NCBI RefSeq assembly: GCF_910592395.1
Contig: NC_088320.1
Location: 14,010,501 to 14,074,500, forward strand
Length of the DNA stretch: 64,000 nucleotides
Source of the DNA: Lineus longissimus
Taxonomy: Eukaryota; Nemertea; Pilidiophora; Heteronemertea; Lineidae
Direction of reading: 5' to 3'
Shown: piece after piece, positions 1 through 9,771 of the stretch
How positions within the stretch are numbered: position 1 is the first letter of the stretch
Layout of the letters: the number at the start of each line of letters is the position of its first letter
The notes under the pieces: generated by a model
What the model was told of the DNA's origin: nothing
Databases searched by the model: none
Seen by the model: only the letters and a program-made list of their open reading frames with translations
Position numbers and translations under genes: made by a program

Positions 1-1330
1 TTCTTTACATCATCAGGAGAAAAAACCACACATTCGAGTGCATAATTTTCATACGTTGTCACATCCGGTAGCTCTGGGGGATCATAGTTTGAAAAATTTG
101 AGAAAAAAATAACGATTAAACGCATCCGCTTTCTCGTGAGCATTGCTCAGATGCACTTCGCCATTGTTGACTGTTTCTGGTATTGAATTACGCTTGGTCT
201 TGGCATGATGAAAACTCCAAAAACGCTTGGGATTTGAATGAATGTCCCGGCCAAGGTTGTTAACATAACTATTATATTTAGCCCGAGTCATATTTCTCAG
301 TTGATTACGCAGTCGTCTATATTTGGCCCAACTCGACGGCGTCTGCTTATCTTTGGCGTTTTTCCTGGCAGTATTAACCCTGTTCGCCAAATGCTTGACA
401 TCGCTGTCAATCCAGCGCGGACAACTGTCATCTCGGATGGTTCGAGTTGGGATGAATGTCCTGCATCCATACTCGACTACATCCAGCCAATCCGACCACA
501 TGCTGTCTAAACCGATATCAGCATTATTGTGACTTTGAAAAAAGTTCGAGTTCGGGCCTAGAGTGTTGCCAAAATAAGCCTTTAGACCGTCATAATCACC
601 GTTTCTATAATCAAAAACAACTCTCGACACACCACTTCTCTTCGGCATTTTAAGTTTGAGGTTTGACACAACTGGGAAGTGGTCAGAGTCGAACATTTCT
701 GGCCATGTTTCTGTATCGTGGAACCGTTCAGGCTGATTCGTCATGATCAAGTCTAAAATATTGCCGTGTTTATGGGTAGGGCTTTGAACTAGCTGAAACA
801 TGGAAAATTCGTTTATAACATTACAGAACTCAAGCGTAGCTGCGTTGTCTGAGTTACTTGTCACGTTATCCCAATCGATATTGGGGAAGTTAAAGTCACC
901 AAGCACGCACAAATGGTTAAAGTTCAGATCGCAGAGCTGAAGAACGTTGCGCAGAGCAAGAACGAATCCCATGCGATCAGCTCCATCCGGCGGATTATAA
1001 CACACTATCATTACAAATTTCTCACCACCCACTGGCCGGATTTCACATACTAAAATCTCATAGTCATTGCTCTCGAGGTCCTTTCTACGGATTGATTGGA
1101 TGTCCGAACGACATGCAAGCAAAACTCCACCTCCCCGTTCATGCTCGTCTGATTCCCGATCTTTGCGATGAATTGTATACAACGAGGGTAATATTTCACC
1201 ATCAGCCATCTTAGCATTTTAACCACGTCTCGGACACACAAATGAAGTCAAACTGATTGCAAGTCACAAGTTGTTGAAACTCGGCTAACTTGTTCTTTTT
1301 CTTAGACACACACTTAAGGCTACGCGCGTT
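1..1330 (-). pseudogene. LINE-A ORF2, apurinic-type endonuclease (EEP) domain, frameshifted
   Basis: The longest open stretch, 82-1,209, encodes an exonuclease-endonuclease-phosphatase fold endonuclease, the enzyme that nicks target DNA for target-primed reverse transcription. Visible motifs are LCVLGDFNFPNIDW, GNILDLIMTNQ and the catalytic SDHFPV. The first part of the domain (an N-A-R-S-L motif and S-E-T-W-L) lies at about 1,210-1,330 in another frame, and the same break is present in copy 2, so it predates the duplication. At about 103-109 copy 1 has one extra A in a homopolymer (seven against six in copy 2), which ends the reading frame early. The element is dead. Confidence 0.9.
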
Positions 1331-1390
1331 CAGCAAAAGTAAGGATTGACTAGCTGTCCCTACGTGAGAGTCGCGGCATGTAACGAGTCC

Positions 1391-2131
1391 CTAGGCCCTG
1401 CTGACAGTTGAACACATTCTGCGGTTCTGACGGTGGCTATCATCTCGGGTCACCCTGTCAGAAGAACGTCGACCGTCCCACCTATTGTTCAGCCTTGGCC
1501 GGACATGTTCGTTATGTTCGTTATGTTTCACGTCACGTGCCCTGTGGTCATACCTGGGCCTTTCATCGCCTCGGGCCTTAACGACCCGATCACCTTCGAA
1601 AGTGACATGATCACGTGCTCCAGGAATGCTATTTACAATAGTGCGAATGTTCATTTCCATGATACGTTCGTGTTTTGGCTTGTCATGCTTTATTGATACA
1701 GCAGAATATTGCCGACTATCCCTCAGAAGCTTCTTTGCCTGCATTACACGTTTTTAATCATCAGCGCACTTGAATTTCGCAAGAACAATACCTGGCCTTG
1801 CATTATATGAACGCTTCCGTTCAGCACTCGCAACCACAACGTCAAGTTTTAGGGCTTCACGGATAAGTGCGTTCACTTTACGCTCCACGGACGACTCGTT
1901 AACGCACTCAATCAAATTGCGAAAGACAACACACAAAGAGTAGTCCTCTGAAGAAGGTTTAACAGATTTTCTGATTGTATCCATGTCATCGCGGACATCC
2001 AGAAGAGATGCCTCCAAGTCCTCCCTGACTCCACGTATCCTATCGGCAATTTTGTTCGTTATAACATTATCTAGCCTTTTGACAATACGTTCCTCAAGAC
2101 GCGACTCTAGATCATCTATACGACTGGCAAT
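1391..2131 (-). pseudogene. LINE-A ORF1, C-terminal two-thirds (copy 1)
   Basis: This is the 3' part of an ORF1 nucleic-acid-binding protein. It has a coiled-coil-like segment (DLEASLLDVRDDMDTIRKSV), an RRM-like middle region and a basic tail rich in Arg, His and Asp ending near CSTVSRA. The frame is broken by a stop near 1,757 (a T-to-A change relative to copy 2). It was separated from its N-terminus at 5,754-6,137 by the LINE-B insertion. The intact 374-aa version is at 44,309-45,433. Confidence 0.85.
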
Positions 2132-2152
2132 AATAATAATAATAATAATAAT
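2129..2152. repeat. (AAT)n microsatellite, 3' tail of LINE-B
   Basis: About eight AAT units lie at the junction of LINE-A ORF1 and LINE-B. In the element's own orientation this is (ATT)n at its 3' terminus. Confidence 0.9.
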
Positions 2153-5100
2153 TTATTTGATTTAAAGTGCTAAAATAATGGTGCATACATTTTCTAAGCA
2201 CTGTACATAATATTAAATGAGTACATTAAAAGTGGTGATTTCATGAGGATAAAAAACAGTTTAAAAACATCCGGAAAATATCAATATTTAAAACATGTAT
2301 GGCCTACTCTGAATATGTTAGGATAAAAAGATGAGTTTTGAGTTTACTCTTAAAAGTGTTTAGCACAGTGACATCACGTAACCAGCTTGGAAGGGCGTTC
2401 CACAGCCCCGCGGCCCGGACACACAGAGATCGATCCCCGAAGACCCCATTTGAACGTGGGATGGCAAGGAGCCAAGGGTCATCCGAGGACCGAAGTCTGC
2501 GGCCGTGCGCACGGAGACTGAGAAGTTCCTTCATATACTGTGGGCTCTCCTCATGATGGATGACCTTGTGGGTTGTGAGAAGAACTTTGTAGTCGATACG
2601 TGATGTCACCGGCAACCAATGAAGATATTTTAAAATAGGGGTTATGTGCTCTCTCTTTTTGGACCTGGTTAAGAGGCGAGCACTAGCATTTTGTGCTTTT
2701 TGAAGGCGCTGGATTTCACAGCCCGGTAATCCGAGCAAAAGACCGTTTTGGAAATCCAGGCGAGATGTTATTAGCGCATTTATTACTCTGGCACAGGTGG
2801 TATTGTCCAGGTATCGTCTGATCTTTGCTATTCTATGGATCTGATAGTAAACCCCCCTCACCACTTGGGACACCTGTTGTGACATAGACATGTTTGCATC
2901 AAAAACAGCACCAAGATTTCGAACCTGAGATGAGGGAGTAACAGAGGATGATCCGATCTGGATTGAAGGAAGTGGCTCAAGTCTTGACAGCTTTCTCTTC
3001 GACGCAATGATGAGGAATTCAGTTTTATCATCATTGCCCTTCAAGTGATTGGGGCCAAGCCACTCCCGAACATCTGCTACACATGATTCAGCCTTTTTAA
3101 TGGCAAGGCGGAGCCCTTCTGGTGTGACATCGAACGTATCATATAATTGTATGTCGTCCGCGAAGCCATGACGACACATGTCATGATTTTCAATGATTGC
3201 CGCAAGGGGTTTGATGTATATAGAGAAGAGTATAGGGCCAAGCACGGAGCCCTGTGGCACCCCAGAGAGGAGAGGCATTTTGTCAGACTTTTGCCCTTGA
3301 ACGAGCACCGACTGAGTTCTCGAGCTGAGGTAGGATTTAAACCACTCCAAGGCTGTCCCCCTGATACCAAGCTTGTCCTCAAGTTGTGAGATCAGAAGCT
3401 TATGGCTGATAGTATCAAAAGCAGCAGACATATCAAGGAGGATCAAAATCACACCCTGCCCCCTGTCAAGAGCCACATCGATGTCTGCCTTGATACGCAG
3501 TAATGCCGTCTCCGTGCTGTGTCCAACTCTATAAGCAGATTGTAACGGATCATACAGGCCATGCACCTTCATATGCAACACGAGCTGCTTCGCCACCACC
3601 TTTTCAATGACTTTTGATAGAAAAGGAAGATTGGACACAGGGCGATAGTTTTTGAGGATATTGCAATCCAAACCTGACTTCTTTAGCAGTGGTGTCACAA
3701 AGGCATTCTTTAAGCAGTCCTGTACCTGACCGGTCCCAATCGATTCATTTACACAACGAACCAACAGTGGCAAAATTGCATCCAGCACAACATCATCCCT
3801 GAGTAGCCAAGTAGGCAAAGGGTCCAAACCGCATGATTTGGGAGGACTCTCTTTGATCACCTTTCGCAGTTGATCAGAGGACACAGGCCTGAAACTGGTC
3901 AGACAACGATCTTCCAAAGGTGGGACAGTCGGGCTAGTACATTCATTAACAAAGCCAGCACGAATGGTCTCGATCTTCTCATGAAAGAAATGAGCAAACT
4001 TATTTGCCAACTCCTGTTTGTCATCAGAGTCTGGAAGTTTCCCCCCTTGATCAGCGGAAAGGAGCCCATTTACCTCTTTAAACATGTCACGAGTGTTACA
4101 TGCTGCAAGTCTCTCATGCAGATAGCCAGTCTTTGCCCTATTTATCAATGACACCACTATCTTGCTCTGCTCAGCAAACATTTGGCGATGTACCTCCAGA
4201 CCTGACTTTTTGTACTGGCGCTCAAGGTGACGCCGTGTCTTACGAGCAGCATGTATATCATCATTGTACCATGACTTACGAGAGGTACCCTTGATACGTA
4301 CAGTGGTCACCGGAGCATGCTTGTCAAGCAAAGAAGACATGGCATCATTGTAGGCCAACACAGAATTTTCTTCATCGTTTAGGCTATTCAACCGTTCACA
4401 AATGTCCATGGCAAAAGTCACTGTGTCGATTTTTCTGAGCTTCCGTACTTTCTTTTCTACCTGGTTACTGGGACAGTCCTTATAGACACCGCAGAGTTCA
4501 AAGAAAATTGGAAAGTGGTCGGATATGGCTTTCAGCGGTTCCACTGTGAAGGTTGGTACAAGAACAGCTGACGGCCGGATGATGATATGGTCTAGGGTGT
4601 TGCCTGATCGGTTGGTCGGTTTGTCGATGATTTGGATGAGCCCATGCGTAGCCAACAGGTGGAGATACTTGATGGCTTCTGGATCATCCTTTCGATTCAC
4701 TTTAACGTTGATGTCCCCCATTATGGTTAGAGGGGCGGTCTCAGTTGCATACGAGTCAAGTAACTCAGCCATTTCCCGCATGAACCCACCAAAATTGAGC
4801 TTGTTCTTTTTGCTCGGAGGAGGGCGATAGACCAACAAAACCTTGGTTTTATTGGAAATTGACAGCTCTATCAATTCCAGGGTCTGATACTGCCCAACTT
4901 TCGCAGATTTTACGCTTATGTTCTGACGGTGGATAATTCCCAAGCCCCCGCCAGCTGTTGATCGCGGGAAGTTGAGAAAGATGTAACCTGGTGGTGTTAA
5001 AGCAGCAAGGATGGGGTCGTCTGTTTGGTTTGCCACAATCCATGTCTCGGTAATAAAGAGAATATCAAGCTGATTCTCGTTAATAAGTTCAAGTATCTCA

Positions 5101-5753
5101 GTGGTCTTATTTCGAGCGGACTGCGCATTTACCATCAAGCACTTTGCGATGGAGTTCTTGCTATCTGATTTAGGAACATGGCCTGCATCTAAGGTCACTG
5201 ACGTTAAGTTCCTGTCCCGAGCAGTGGGGTCAAGCGTGGAATTTAACCAAGACGGTAGAAACAGATCGGGGTGTCGATTTCTGATAGACAGACGTGCACT
5301 GCCACCACACACCACAGGAATCTTCCTTACAATCCGAGTGCCCCCACGACAGTTCCGCCTTGTTGAGTTTCTCCTGAACAAGGAAAGGTCCTTTAATAAT
5401 GAAACTGACGCTTGTTCACATTGCACAGTACGAGTACTCAATTTCCTCATGTCTAGAAGCTGTTTGGCTGAGTATGTACTTGTATGTATATGTTCATGCA
5501 TAATGCTAGACACACTGCAATATGGCCACTGTCCCCGCCCTGCTTGGGCCAAGAATTTACAAACACAGTAACACAAAGCCAGAGTTATTCCTCTCAACAA
5601 GAATGACATCTCTAGAATCACTGTCTATTCACAAAACAGTTAGTCCAAGAAACAGATCTTTAAAAACTGTCAATCCAGATGAAAAAACACAAAATTATCA
5701 AGAGACCAAGGAGCAGCAGCTAACCAGCGCTCACTCAGACACTTAGTAGTAAT
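2132..5753 (-). mobile_element. LINE-B, apparently full-length CR1/L2-like non-LTR retrotransposon
   Basis: These 3,622 bp are present in copy 1 and absent in copy 2, whose sequence runs straight from CTGGCAAT to CCTCAG. The insert is on the minus strand and ends with an (ATT)n tail (AAT repeats at 2,129-2,152 on the plus strand), the simple-repeat 3' end expected of CR1/L2-clade LINEs. Any target duplication is only about three bases. The single long ORF has no stops, and the insertion postdates the duplication (or is polymorphic), so this is a young element. Confidence 0.92.
2304..5621 (-). CDS. LINE-B ORF2: endonuclease-reverse transcriptase polyprotein, intact
   Basis: The open frame has 1,105 codons. 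Residues about 160-390 form an EEP endonuclease: NAQSARNKTTEI, FITETWIV, TIMGDINVKV, LDHIII, SDHFPIFFEL. After a linker of about 190 residues comes the RT, at about 560-850: NYRPVSNLPFLSKVIEK, LDMSAAFDTISH, SGVPQGSVLGPILF and the catalytic FADDIQLY. A C-terminal RT-associated region ends with a W-N-x-L-P-x-W-L-R motif (WNALPSWLR) and TFKSKLKTHLF. The true start may lie downstream of the first Met, since the first 60-150 residues show no domain. No ORF1 precedes it in this copy. All catalytic motifs are present, so the protein is potentially functional. Confidence 0.9.
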   Translation of the reverse strand: MILEMSFLLRGITLALCYCVCKFLAQAGRGQWPYCSVSSIMHEHIHTSTYSAKQLLDMRKLSTRTVQCEQASVSLLKDLSLFRRNSTRRNCRGGTRIVRKIPVVCGGSARLSIRNRHPDLFLPSWLNSTLDPTARDRNLTSVTLDAGHVPKSDSKNSIAKCLMVNAQSARNKTTEILELINENQLDILFITETWIVANQTDDPILAALTPPGYIFLNFPRSTAGGGLGIIHRQNISVKSAKVGQYQTLELIELSISNKTKVLLVYRPPPSKKNKLNFGGFMREMAELLDSYATETAPLTIMGDINVKVNRKDDPEAIKYLHLLATHGLIQIIDKPTNRSGNTLDHIIIRPSAVLVPTFTVEPLKAISDHFPIFFELCGVYKDCPSNQVEKKVRKLRKIDTVTFAMDICERLNSLNDEENSVLAYNDAMSSLLDKHAPVTTVRIKGTSRKSWYNDDIHAARKTRRHLERQYKKSGLEVHRQMFAEQSKIVVSLINRAKTGYLHERLAACNTRDMFKEVNGLLSADQGGKLPDSDDKQELANKFAHFFHEKIETIRAGFVNECTSPTVPPLEDRCLTSFRPVSSDQLRKVIKESPPKSCGLDPLPTWLLRDDVVLDAILPLLVRCVNESIGTGQVQDCLKNAFVTPLLKKSGLDCNILKNYRPVSNLPFLSKVIEKVVAKQLVLHMKVHGLYDPLQSAYRVGHSTETALLRIKADIDVALDRGQGVILILLDMSAAFDTISHKLLISQLEDKLGIRGTALEWFKSYLSSRTQSVLVQGQKSDKMPLLSGVPQGSVLGPILFSIYIKPLAAIIENHDMCRHGFADDIQLYDTFDVTPEGLRLAIKKAESCVADVREWLGPNHLKGNDDKTEFLIIASKRKLSRLEPLPSIQIGSSSVTPSSQVRNLGAVFDANMSMSQQVSQVVRGVYYQIHRIAKIRRYLDNTTCARVINALITSRLDFQNGLLLGLPGCEIQRLQKAQNASARLLTRSKKREHITPILKYLHWLPVTSRIDYKVLLTTHKVIHHEESPQYMKELLSLRAHGRRLRSSDDPWLLAIPRSNGVFGDRSLCVRAAGLWNALPSWLRDVTVLNTFKSKLKTHLFILTYSE

Positions 5754-6137
5754 CCTCAGTTCGGAGGCTTGAATTGCATTAAGGACAGCCGAGTACAAAT
5801 CGTCCTTATCCCCAGCATCATCACATGCTGTCTGGTTGCCAGCTTGACCCTTTTTGCCTTTTTTTACTTTGGCCTTCCCCCGGCCCTGCGTAGCAGTAGA
5901 ATCATTTACTCCGTCGTCTAGTCCTAGCGACCCTGATTCCGGCTCGACCCGAGAGTCATTTTTCTTCTCACCACAAACAGAATTGTCCGTTTCGGTTGCC
6001 ACCTTACGCCATTTCAGTAGTGTGTTACCGCCTAACAGCCCATTGTCACAAGACTGAGTCCGTGCCCTTTTATTGAGGCGGGTGAACACTGCGGCTGCCG
6101 CCTGTACATTATTTGCATGCATTGAATGTTCCGCCAT
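5754..6137 (-). pseudogene. LINE-A ORF1, N-terminal part (copy 1)
   Basis: This is the first ~128 residues of ORF1 (MAEHSMHANNVQAAAAV, then a Lys-rich KAKVKKGKKGQ segment and LNAIQASELRI). The frame then runs into LINE-B 5' sequence. It matches the start of the intact ORF1 at 45,433 on the minus strand. The start is the first Met, and the 5' UTR continues to about 6,349. Confidence 0.88.
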
Positions 6138-6349
6138 GTTGGATTGATAACAAATTTTAGCACCAATATATGAATACCAAAATATAATAGCTCTGTTCGA
6201 TACTTTCCGTCACAAGTCGTGATATATTCCGCCCAACTACTTTATAAATCACCTGTGCCAAAACCATTAGGTGTCGATATCGAATAAAGCGGAGTTTTAG
6301 GCAACTTTATGTCCGAGACTTTTTACGCTGCTTTCCGGTCGCCAGTCAC

Positions 6350-7523
6350 GTGATAGCCATGTCTTGAGCTCTCCCTCTTGTATCTCTTCGTCCCATCCTA
6401 CCTTCTGGCTCCACAGAGTATGTACTAGCAGCTTTCCAAATAACAATGCGGGAGCAGCAATTCCAAGCGGGTCGAAAACCATGGAAATCCTGCTCAGTAC
6501 TCCTCTCTTGGTAGCAGGCATGGTGACATCTCGGAATTTGAATCCAATTGTATCTTTATCTGGATCCCACGAAATCCCAAGGGCCTGTTCTGCAGGTAGC
6601 GGGTCATGCTGTAGGTTGTCGATGGACTTTGACAGGTTTGGCTCCGAGTTACTTGTCCACTGCCTTAGTTGGAATCCACCCCTTTCAAGTACATTGGAGA
6701 CTTCATTCTGCATTTGGATAGCAAGCTGACTGAGTAGGAGGCATTTTAAGAAGTCATCCATGTAGAAATTATGATGAATAGCTTCCTTGACATCGATCAT
6801 CTCTTGGGTGCAATTGTCATCCGCGGTCTTGCGAAGAACATAATTCGCCAAAGTGGGGGAACATTTTGCTCCAAATATTGCAACTTGCATCTGGTAGACA
6901 TCAGGTGGTCTGGAGGTGTCCATATTACGCCATAGAAAACTCAACGCCGGTTGGTCATGTTCGGTTACTCTCACCATGTGATACATCGACGTTATATCAG
7001 CGACCATCGCGACAGGTTGTTCTCGAAATCGTAGTAGGATCCCTGGAAGACTTTGCAGAAAGTCTGGGCCCATCAATAACTCTGTGTTCAGCGATACGCC
7101 TTTGTAAGTTGCAGCAGCATCGAAAACGACACGGAACTTGTCAGGCTTGTTCGGATTTTTAACTGCATGATGAGGCAGGTACCATCTCTTTGCTGACTGA
7201 TAGATTTTAACTTCCTCATCGCTAAGCTTTCTTGCATAACCTTGCTGGACATAATCGTTGAACGTATTCGCATAATATTCTGCCTTAAGCCGATCTCTAA
7301 ACAAATCCCTTTCTGTTGACTCAAGCCTCTTCAACGCCATGGGATAATTGTTTGGCAGCATTACATCGTCCCGTCTCCAAAGCAGTGCAGTTTCATAACA
7401 GTCACTGACTTTCTTTGTTGATTTTTGCAAAATATCTACAGCGCGAAAAATCGTTGCGAGAGAGGGATTCCTTTTCATTGTGGCTGGTTCCAAAAGATAC
7501 CCACCAACTTGACACCATGTCAT
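6350..7523 (-). pseudogene. BEL-B reverse transcriptase domain (copy 1)
   Basis: An open stretch of about 390 codons covers a Pao-type RT: KRWYLPHHAVKNPNKPDKFR, VVFDAAATYKGVSLN, VAMVADITSMYHMV and the catalytic YMDDFLKC box. It also includes the DPLGIAAPALLFGKLL motif that follows RT in BEL elements. The last codons before 6,297 are read-through into LINE-A. A 24-bp in-frame deletion near 6,650 relative to copy 2 removes eight residues after TSNS. Confidence 0.88.
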
Positions 7524-8040
7524 GGAGATTGCTTTTGGTATCAGGCTTGATTACATTGCTGATCTGCACTTCGACTAACCCTTTACTCCTTGGCGCTTGG
7601 CTGACTGTGCGCCCGGTCAATGCCCATCCGAAATCTGTGCGAACGGCGACTGGCTCTGATGGTTTTCCTCTCCGTATCTCATGCTGAACAACAGCTTCAA
7701 GAACATCGGCTCCAATGAGAAGTCACACTTGACCTTCAGAAGGGTATTGCCAGTAGATTCCCTCAAGATGACTTGGTATGGAGGTTGGTTTCTGTTTATC
7801 AAGGTACGTGAAGGCTGAGATTTGACACTGCTTTTCAATTTCATCAACCCGCATGCTCTTCTTACTACAACATTCGCCGCAGGGGATAACTTCCGTAGCA
7901 AACTTTAACATTTCTCGCTGTTGACCGCGACCTTCTACTGTTCCAAGACTTAAACGTTCCACTTGACCTTGAACTTGAAGCTGACTAGCCAATTATGTAC
8001 TGCAAAGTGACGTCTGCGATCCAGGGTCCAACAAGGCAAA
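7524..8040 (-). pseudogene. BEL-B protease region (DUF1758-type aspartyl protease), frame-broken
   Basis: This is the C-terminal half of a retroviral-type aspartyl protease spread over several frames. It shows CGECCSKKSMRVDEIEKQC, a segment around FTYLDKQKP, and the linker to RT with TGRTVSQAPRS. The active-site strand is disrupted near 8,040; in copy 2 it reads ALLDPGSQTS at about 47,350. Several frameshifts are shared with copy 2. Confidence 0.75.
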
Positions 8041-8627
8041 GATTGAACAGCATTCCCATATGAGCTGTTGATGGTCACGGGAACAACTTGTAGCAAGACT
8101 GACTCATCAGTTGTCCTGCTATCAGTAAATGTTGACGTGCGAGACTGAAAGGGCGAAGCAGCAACATTCAAGGCTGAGCTGGTAACTTTTGGACTTGTTG
8201 TAGTCAGGCTTGTATCAGTGCTTGTAGTAGTGAGGGGAAAAACTCTGGCACTTCCCTGTAACAGTCGACGATGTTTCCCAGTGCATCTATTCTCACCACA
8301 TAGCTTGGATTTATGACAACGGCGACTCCTGTGACCAGCACCGAGACATGAAAAACACAAGTTCGTGTCGGCTGCAACTCGTGCTCTCTCTGAAGGTGTT
8401 TTTTCGATGCATTTAGGACATTGGTCAATTTTTTGACTCTGTTTACACTCTGGGCAAAGGCGGACATGTACATTTGACTGTACATCAGGCTGTTGTGAAA
8501 CAGTCGCAAGCGCAGTAACCGCATGATTGTTCGATGACATTGACGATGTCCATTTTTTACGAACTGATGGCGCCGGGCAGCATTGCGCTATTTTTACTTG
8601 CTGTTGCAACCATTTATCTAAGTCTTT
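8041..8627 (-). pseudogene. BEL-B gag C-terminal zinc-knuckle region (copy 1)
   Basis: The frame encodes two Cys-rich knuckles, CPECKQSQKIDQCPKC and CFSCLGAGHRSRRC, followed by CGENRCTGKHRRLL and a Ser/Thr-rich linker. These are the nucleic-acid-binding motifs between gag and protease in BEL/Pao elements. A small indel near 8,047 relative to copy 2 shifts the frame just before the protease active site. Confidence 0.85.
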
Positions 8628-9068
8628 CATGAGAAAACCAGCCCTGTAAAAATTATCTCCTAACCATCCCCCACCAACTAATGGAAAATGCCTTAGATGC
8701 CGGGGGATGGATATTTGATGAGGGGAGAGTTTCTGAGGAATAGTTTATTGACTTTAGCTCTCAGCTTATCTGAGCCAGGTAACCTCCTGCTGAGTTGCCC
8801 GACAAAAGGCTGAGGTCAACATATGTTGTTACATAACCGATCTTGCTATCACATCCTGGTTACTTTGTAGTCGACCAAATTACTTCTAATTTTGCCTCAT
8901 CACAGTAAATTAGTCATGATCACATGATGATCCTGGCCCGAGTGTTATCACTGGTTACGCTGGCCATTAGGTAGATAAGGTAAATATGCCGATCATCACT
9001 GTGTAGTATCAGCGGGGTGCTAGAAGTTGGAGGGCGACTAAATGTTTTACAGGGCTAGTTTCCTCATG
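8628..9068. mobile_element. MITE-like TIR element inside BEL-B gag (copy 1)
   Basis: This 441-bp non-coding segment interrupts gag. It has imperfect terminal inverted repeats of about 24 bp (CATGAG-R-AAAC-Y-AGCCCTGTAAAA at the left, its reverse complement at the right). It is also present in copy 2 at 47,955-48,395, so it predates the duplication. There is no ORF, and no clear target duplication was seen. Confidence 0.65.
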
Positions 9069-9135
9069 TCAAGTTTGGGCAGGACCCAATTTCAACGACG
9101 CGTTTTCCCCAATCTCGCTTTACCTCAGGCGGCAG

Positions 9136-9766
9136 TTATTTCAGGGCTAGGCGGCGCAAGTTTTCAGCACTGTTGATATCACCAGTATAGCCTAAGCTTT
9201 CTAGCGTGGTAATCGCACAGTGAAGAGTTGCACTAAATTTCTCAAGCGCTTGATTGTCAATATGATTTATAGCGGGAAGCGTGAACACAGTGCCAAGCGT
9301 GGCATGAACGATATCTTCTTTGCTTCCAAAGCGCTCCTTTAGTGCGGCCAATGCAGCTTTGTAAAGATCATCATTAAACATCATTCCAGAAATAGTCTGT
9401 TCTGCAATCCCTGTAATGGCCGACTGCAAGTCTGTCATCTTTTCGGTGTTTGTCAGCGAGGGTTGGCTAGCGATGAGTGCTTTGAATAACTCGAACCATC
9501 TTGGCCATTCAGCACTTTTGCCAGAGAATTTAGGCAGCTGGATCTTTGGAAGCGACTTTGGAAATGGTGAACGTAGAGGAGCTGGGGCAGGGGTAGGCCT
9601 ATTACGCTTGTGGTCTTGACAAATAGGGTCCTTGAAATTGCAGTCTTCAATCCATTTTTAACATCATCAAAATCTTCATCCCTATCAACATCATACTTGT
9701 CATTTTTTCCCAAGCCCAAGGGCAGGGCTAAATCATGCTGAACTTCGAGGCTGGCTGGTTCTGACA
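9136..9766 (-). pseudogene. BEL-B gag, DUF1759-type region (copy 1)
   Basis: Two minus-strand frames together give a BEL gag segment. One (9,453-9,766) includes the segment KVLNGQDGSSYSKHSSLANP in a shifted frame. The other (9,136-9,438) includes ALAALKERFGSKEDIVHA and LEKFSATLHCAITTLESLGY, typical of DUF1759. The frame breaks at about 9,440 and the N-terminus of gag is missing. Confidence 0.75.
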
Positions 9767-9771
9767 ACAAC

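Larger units (their letters stand above)
1..6349 (-). mobile_element. LINE-A non-LTR retrotransposon, copy 1 (cut by window edge, interrupted by LINE-B)
   Basis: This is a minus-strand non-LTR retrotransposon with ORF1 at the right and ORF2 (endonuclease, then RT) toward the left. The RT lies beyond the left edge and can be seen in copy 2 at 41,188-42,673. ORF1 is split by a 3.6-kb LINE-B insertion at 2,132-5,753. Copy 2 has the uninterrupted ORF1, which fixes the insertion point exactly. The RT seen in copy 2 (FADDSKIL, GVPQGSILGP) places the family in the CR1/jockey-like group. The 5' boundary with BEL-B is near 6,349. Confidence 0.9.
6350..9766 (-). mobile_element. BEL-B (BEL/Pao LTR retrotransposon), copy 1: gag-protease-RT part
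   Basis: This is the minus-strand 5' half of a BEL/Pao element. Reading leftward from 9,766 it contains gag (DUF1759-type), CCHC zinc knuckles, a DUF1758-type protease and RT. LINE-A interrupts it at about 6,349. The other half (RNase H, integrase, 3' LTR) would lie beyond the window's left edge and is seen in copy 2 at 38,353-41,185. At its right end the sequence GACA is followed by ACAAC, matching ACAAC beside the 3' LTR in copy 2, so 9,766 is likely the insertion edge in the Polinton element. No 5' LTR is present there. Confidence 0.85.

Noticed and set aside
5101-5571. 156-codon plus-strand ORF opposite LINE-B
   Set aside because: Antisense shadow of the intact LINE-B ORF.
9733-9766. Continuation of the capsid reading frame into BEL-B gag as a fusion protein
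   Set aside because: The open frame across 9,766 is chance read-through. The junction coincides with the ACAAC edge of the BEL-B insertion.
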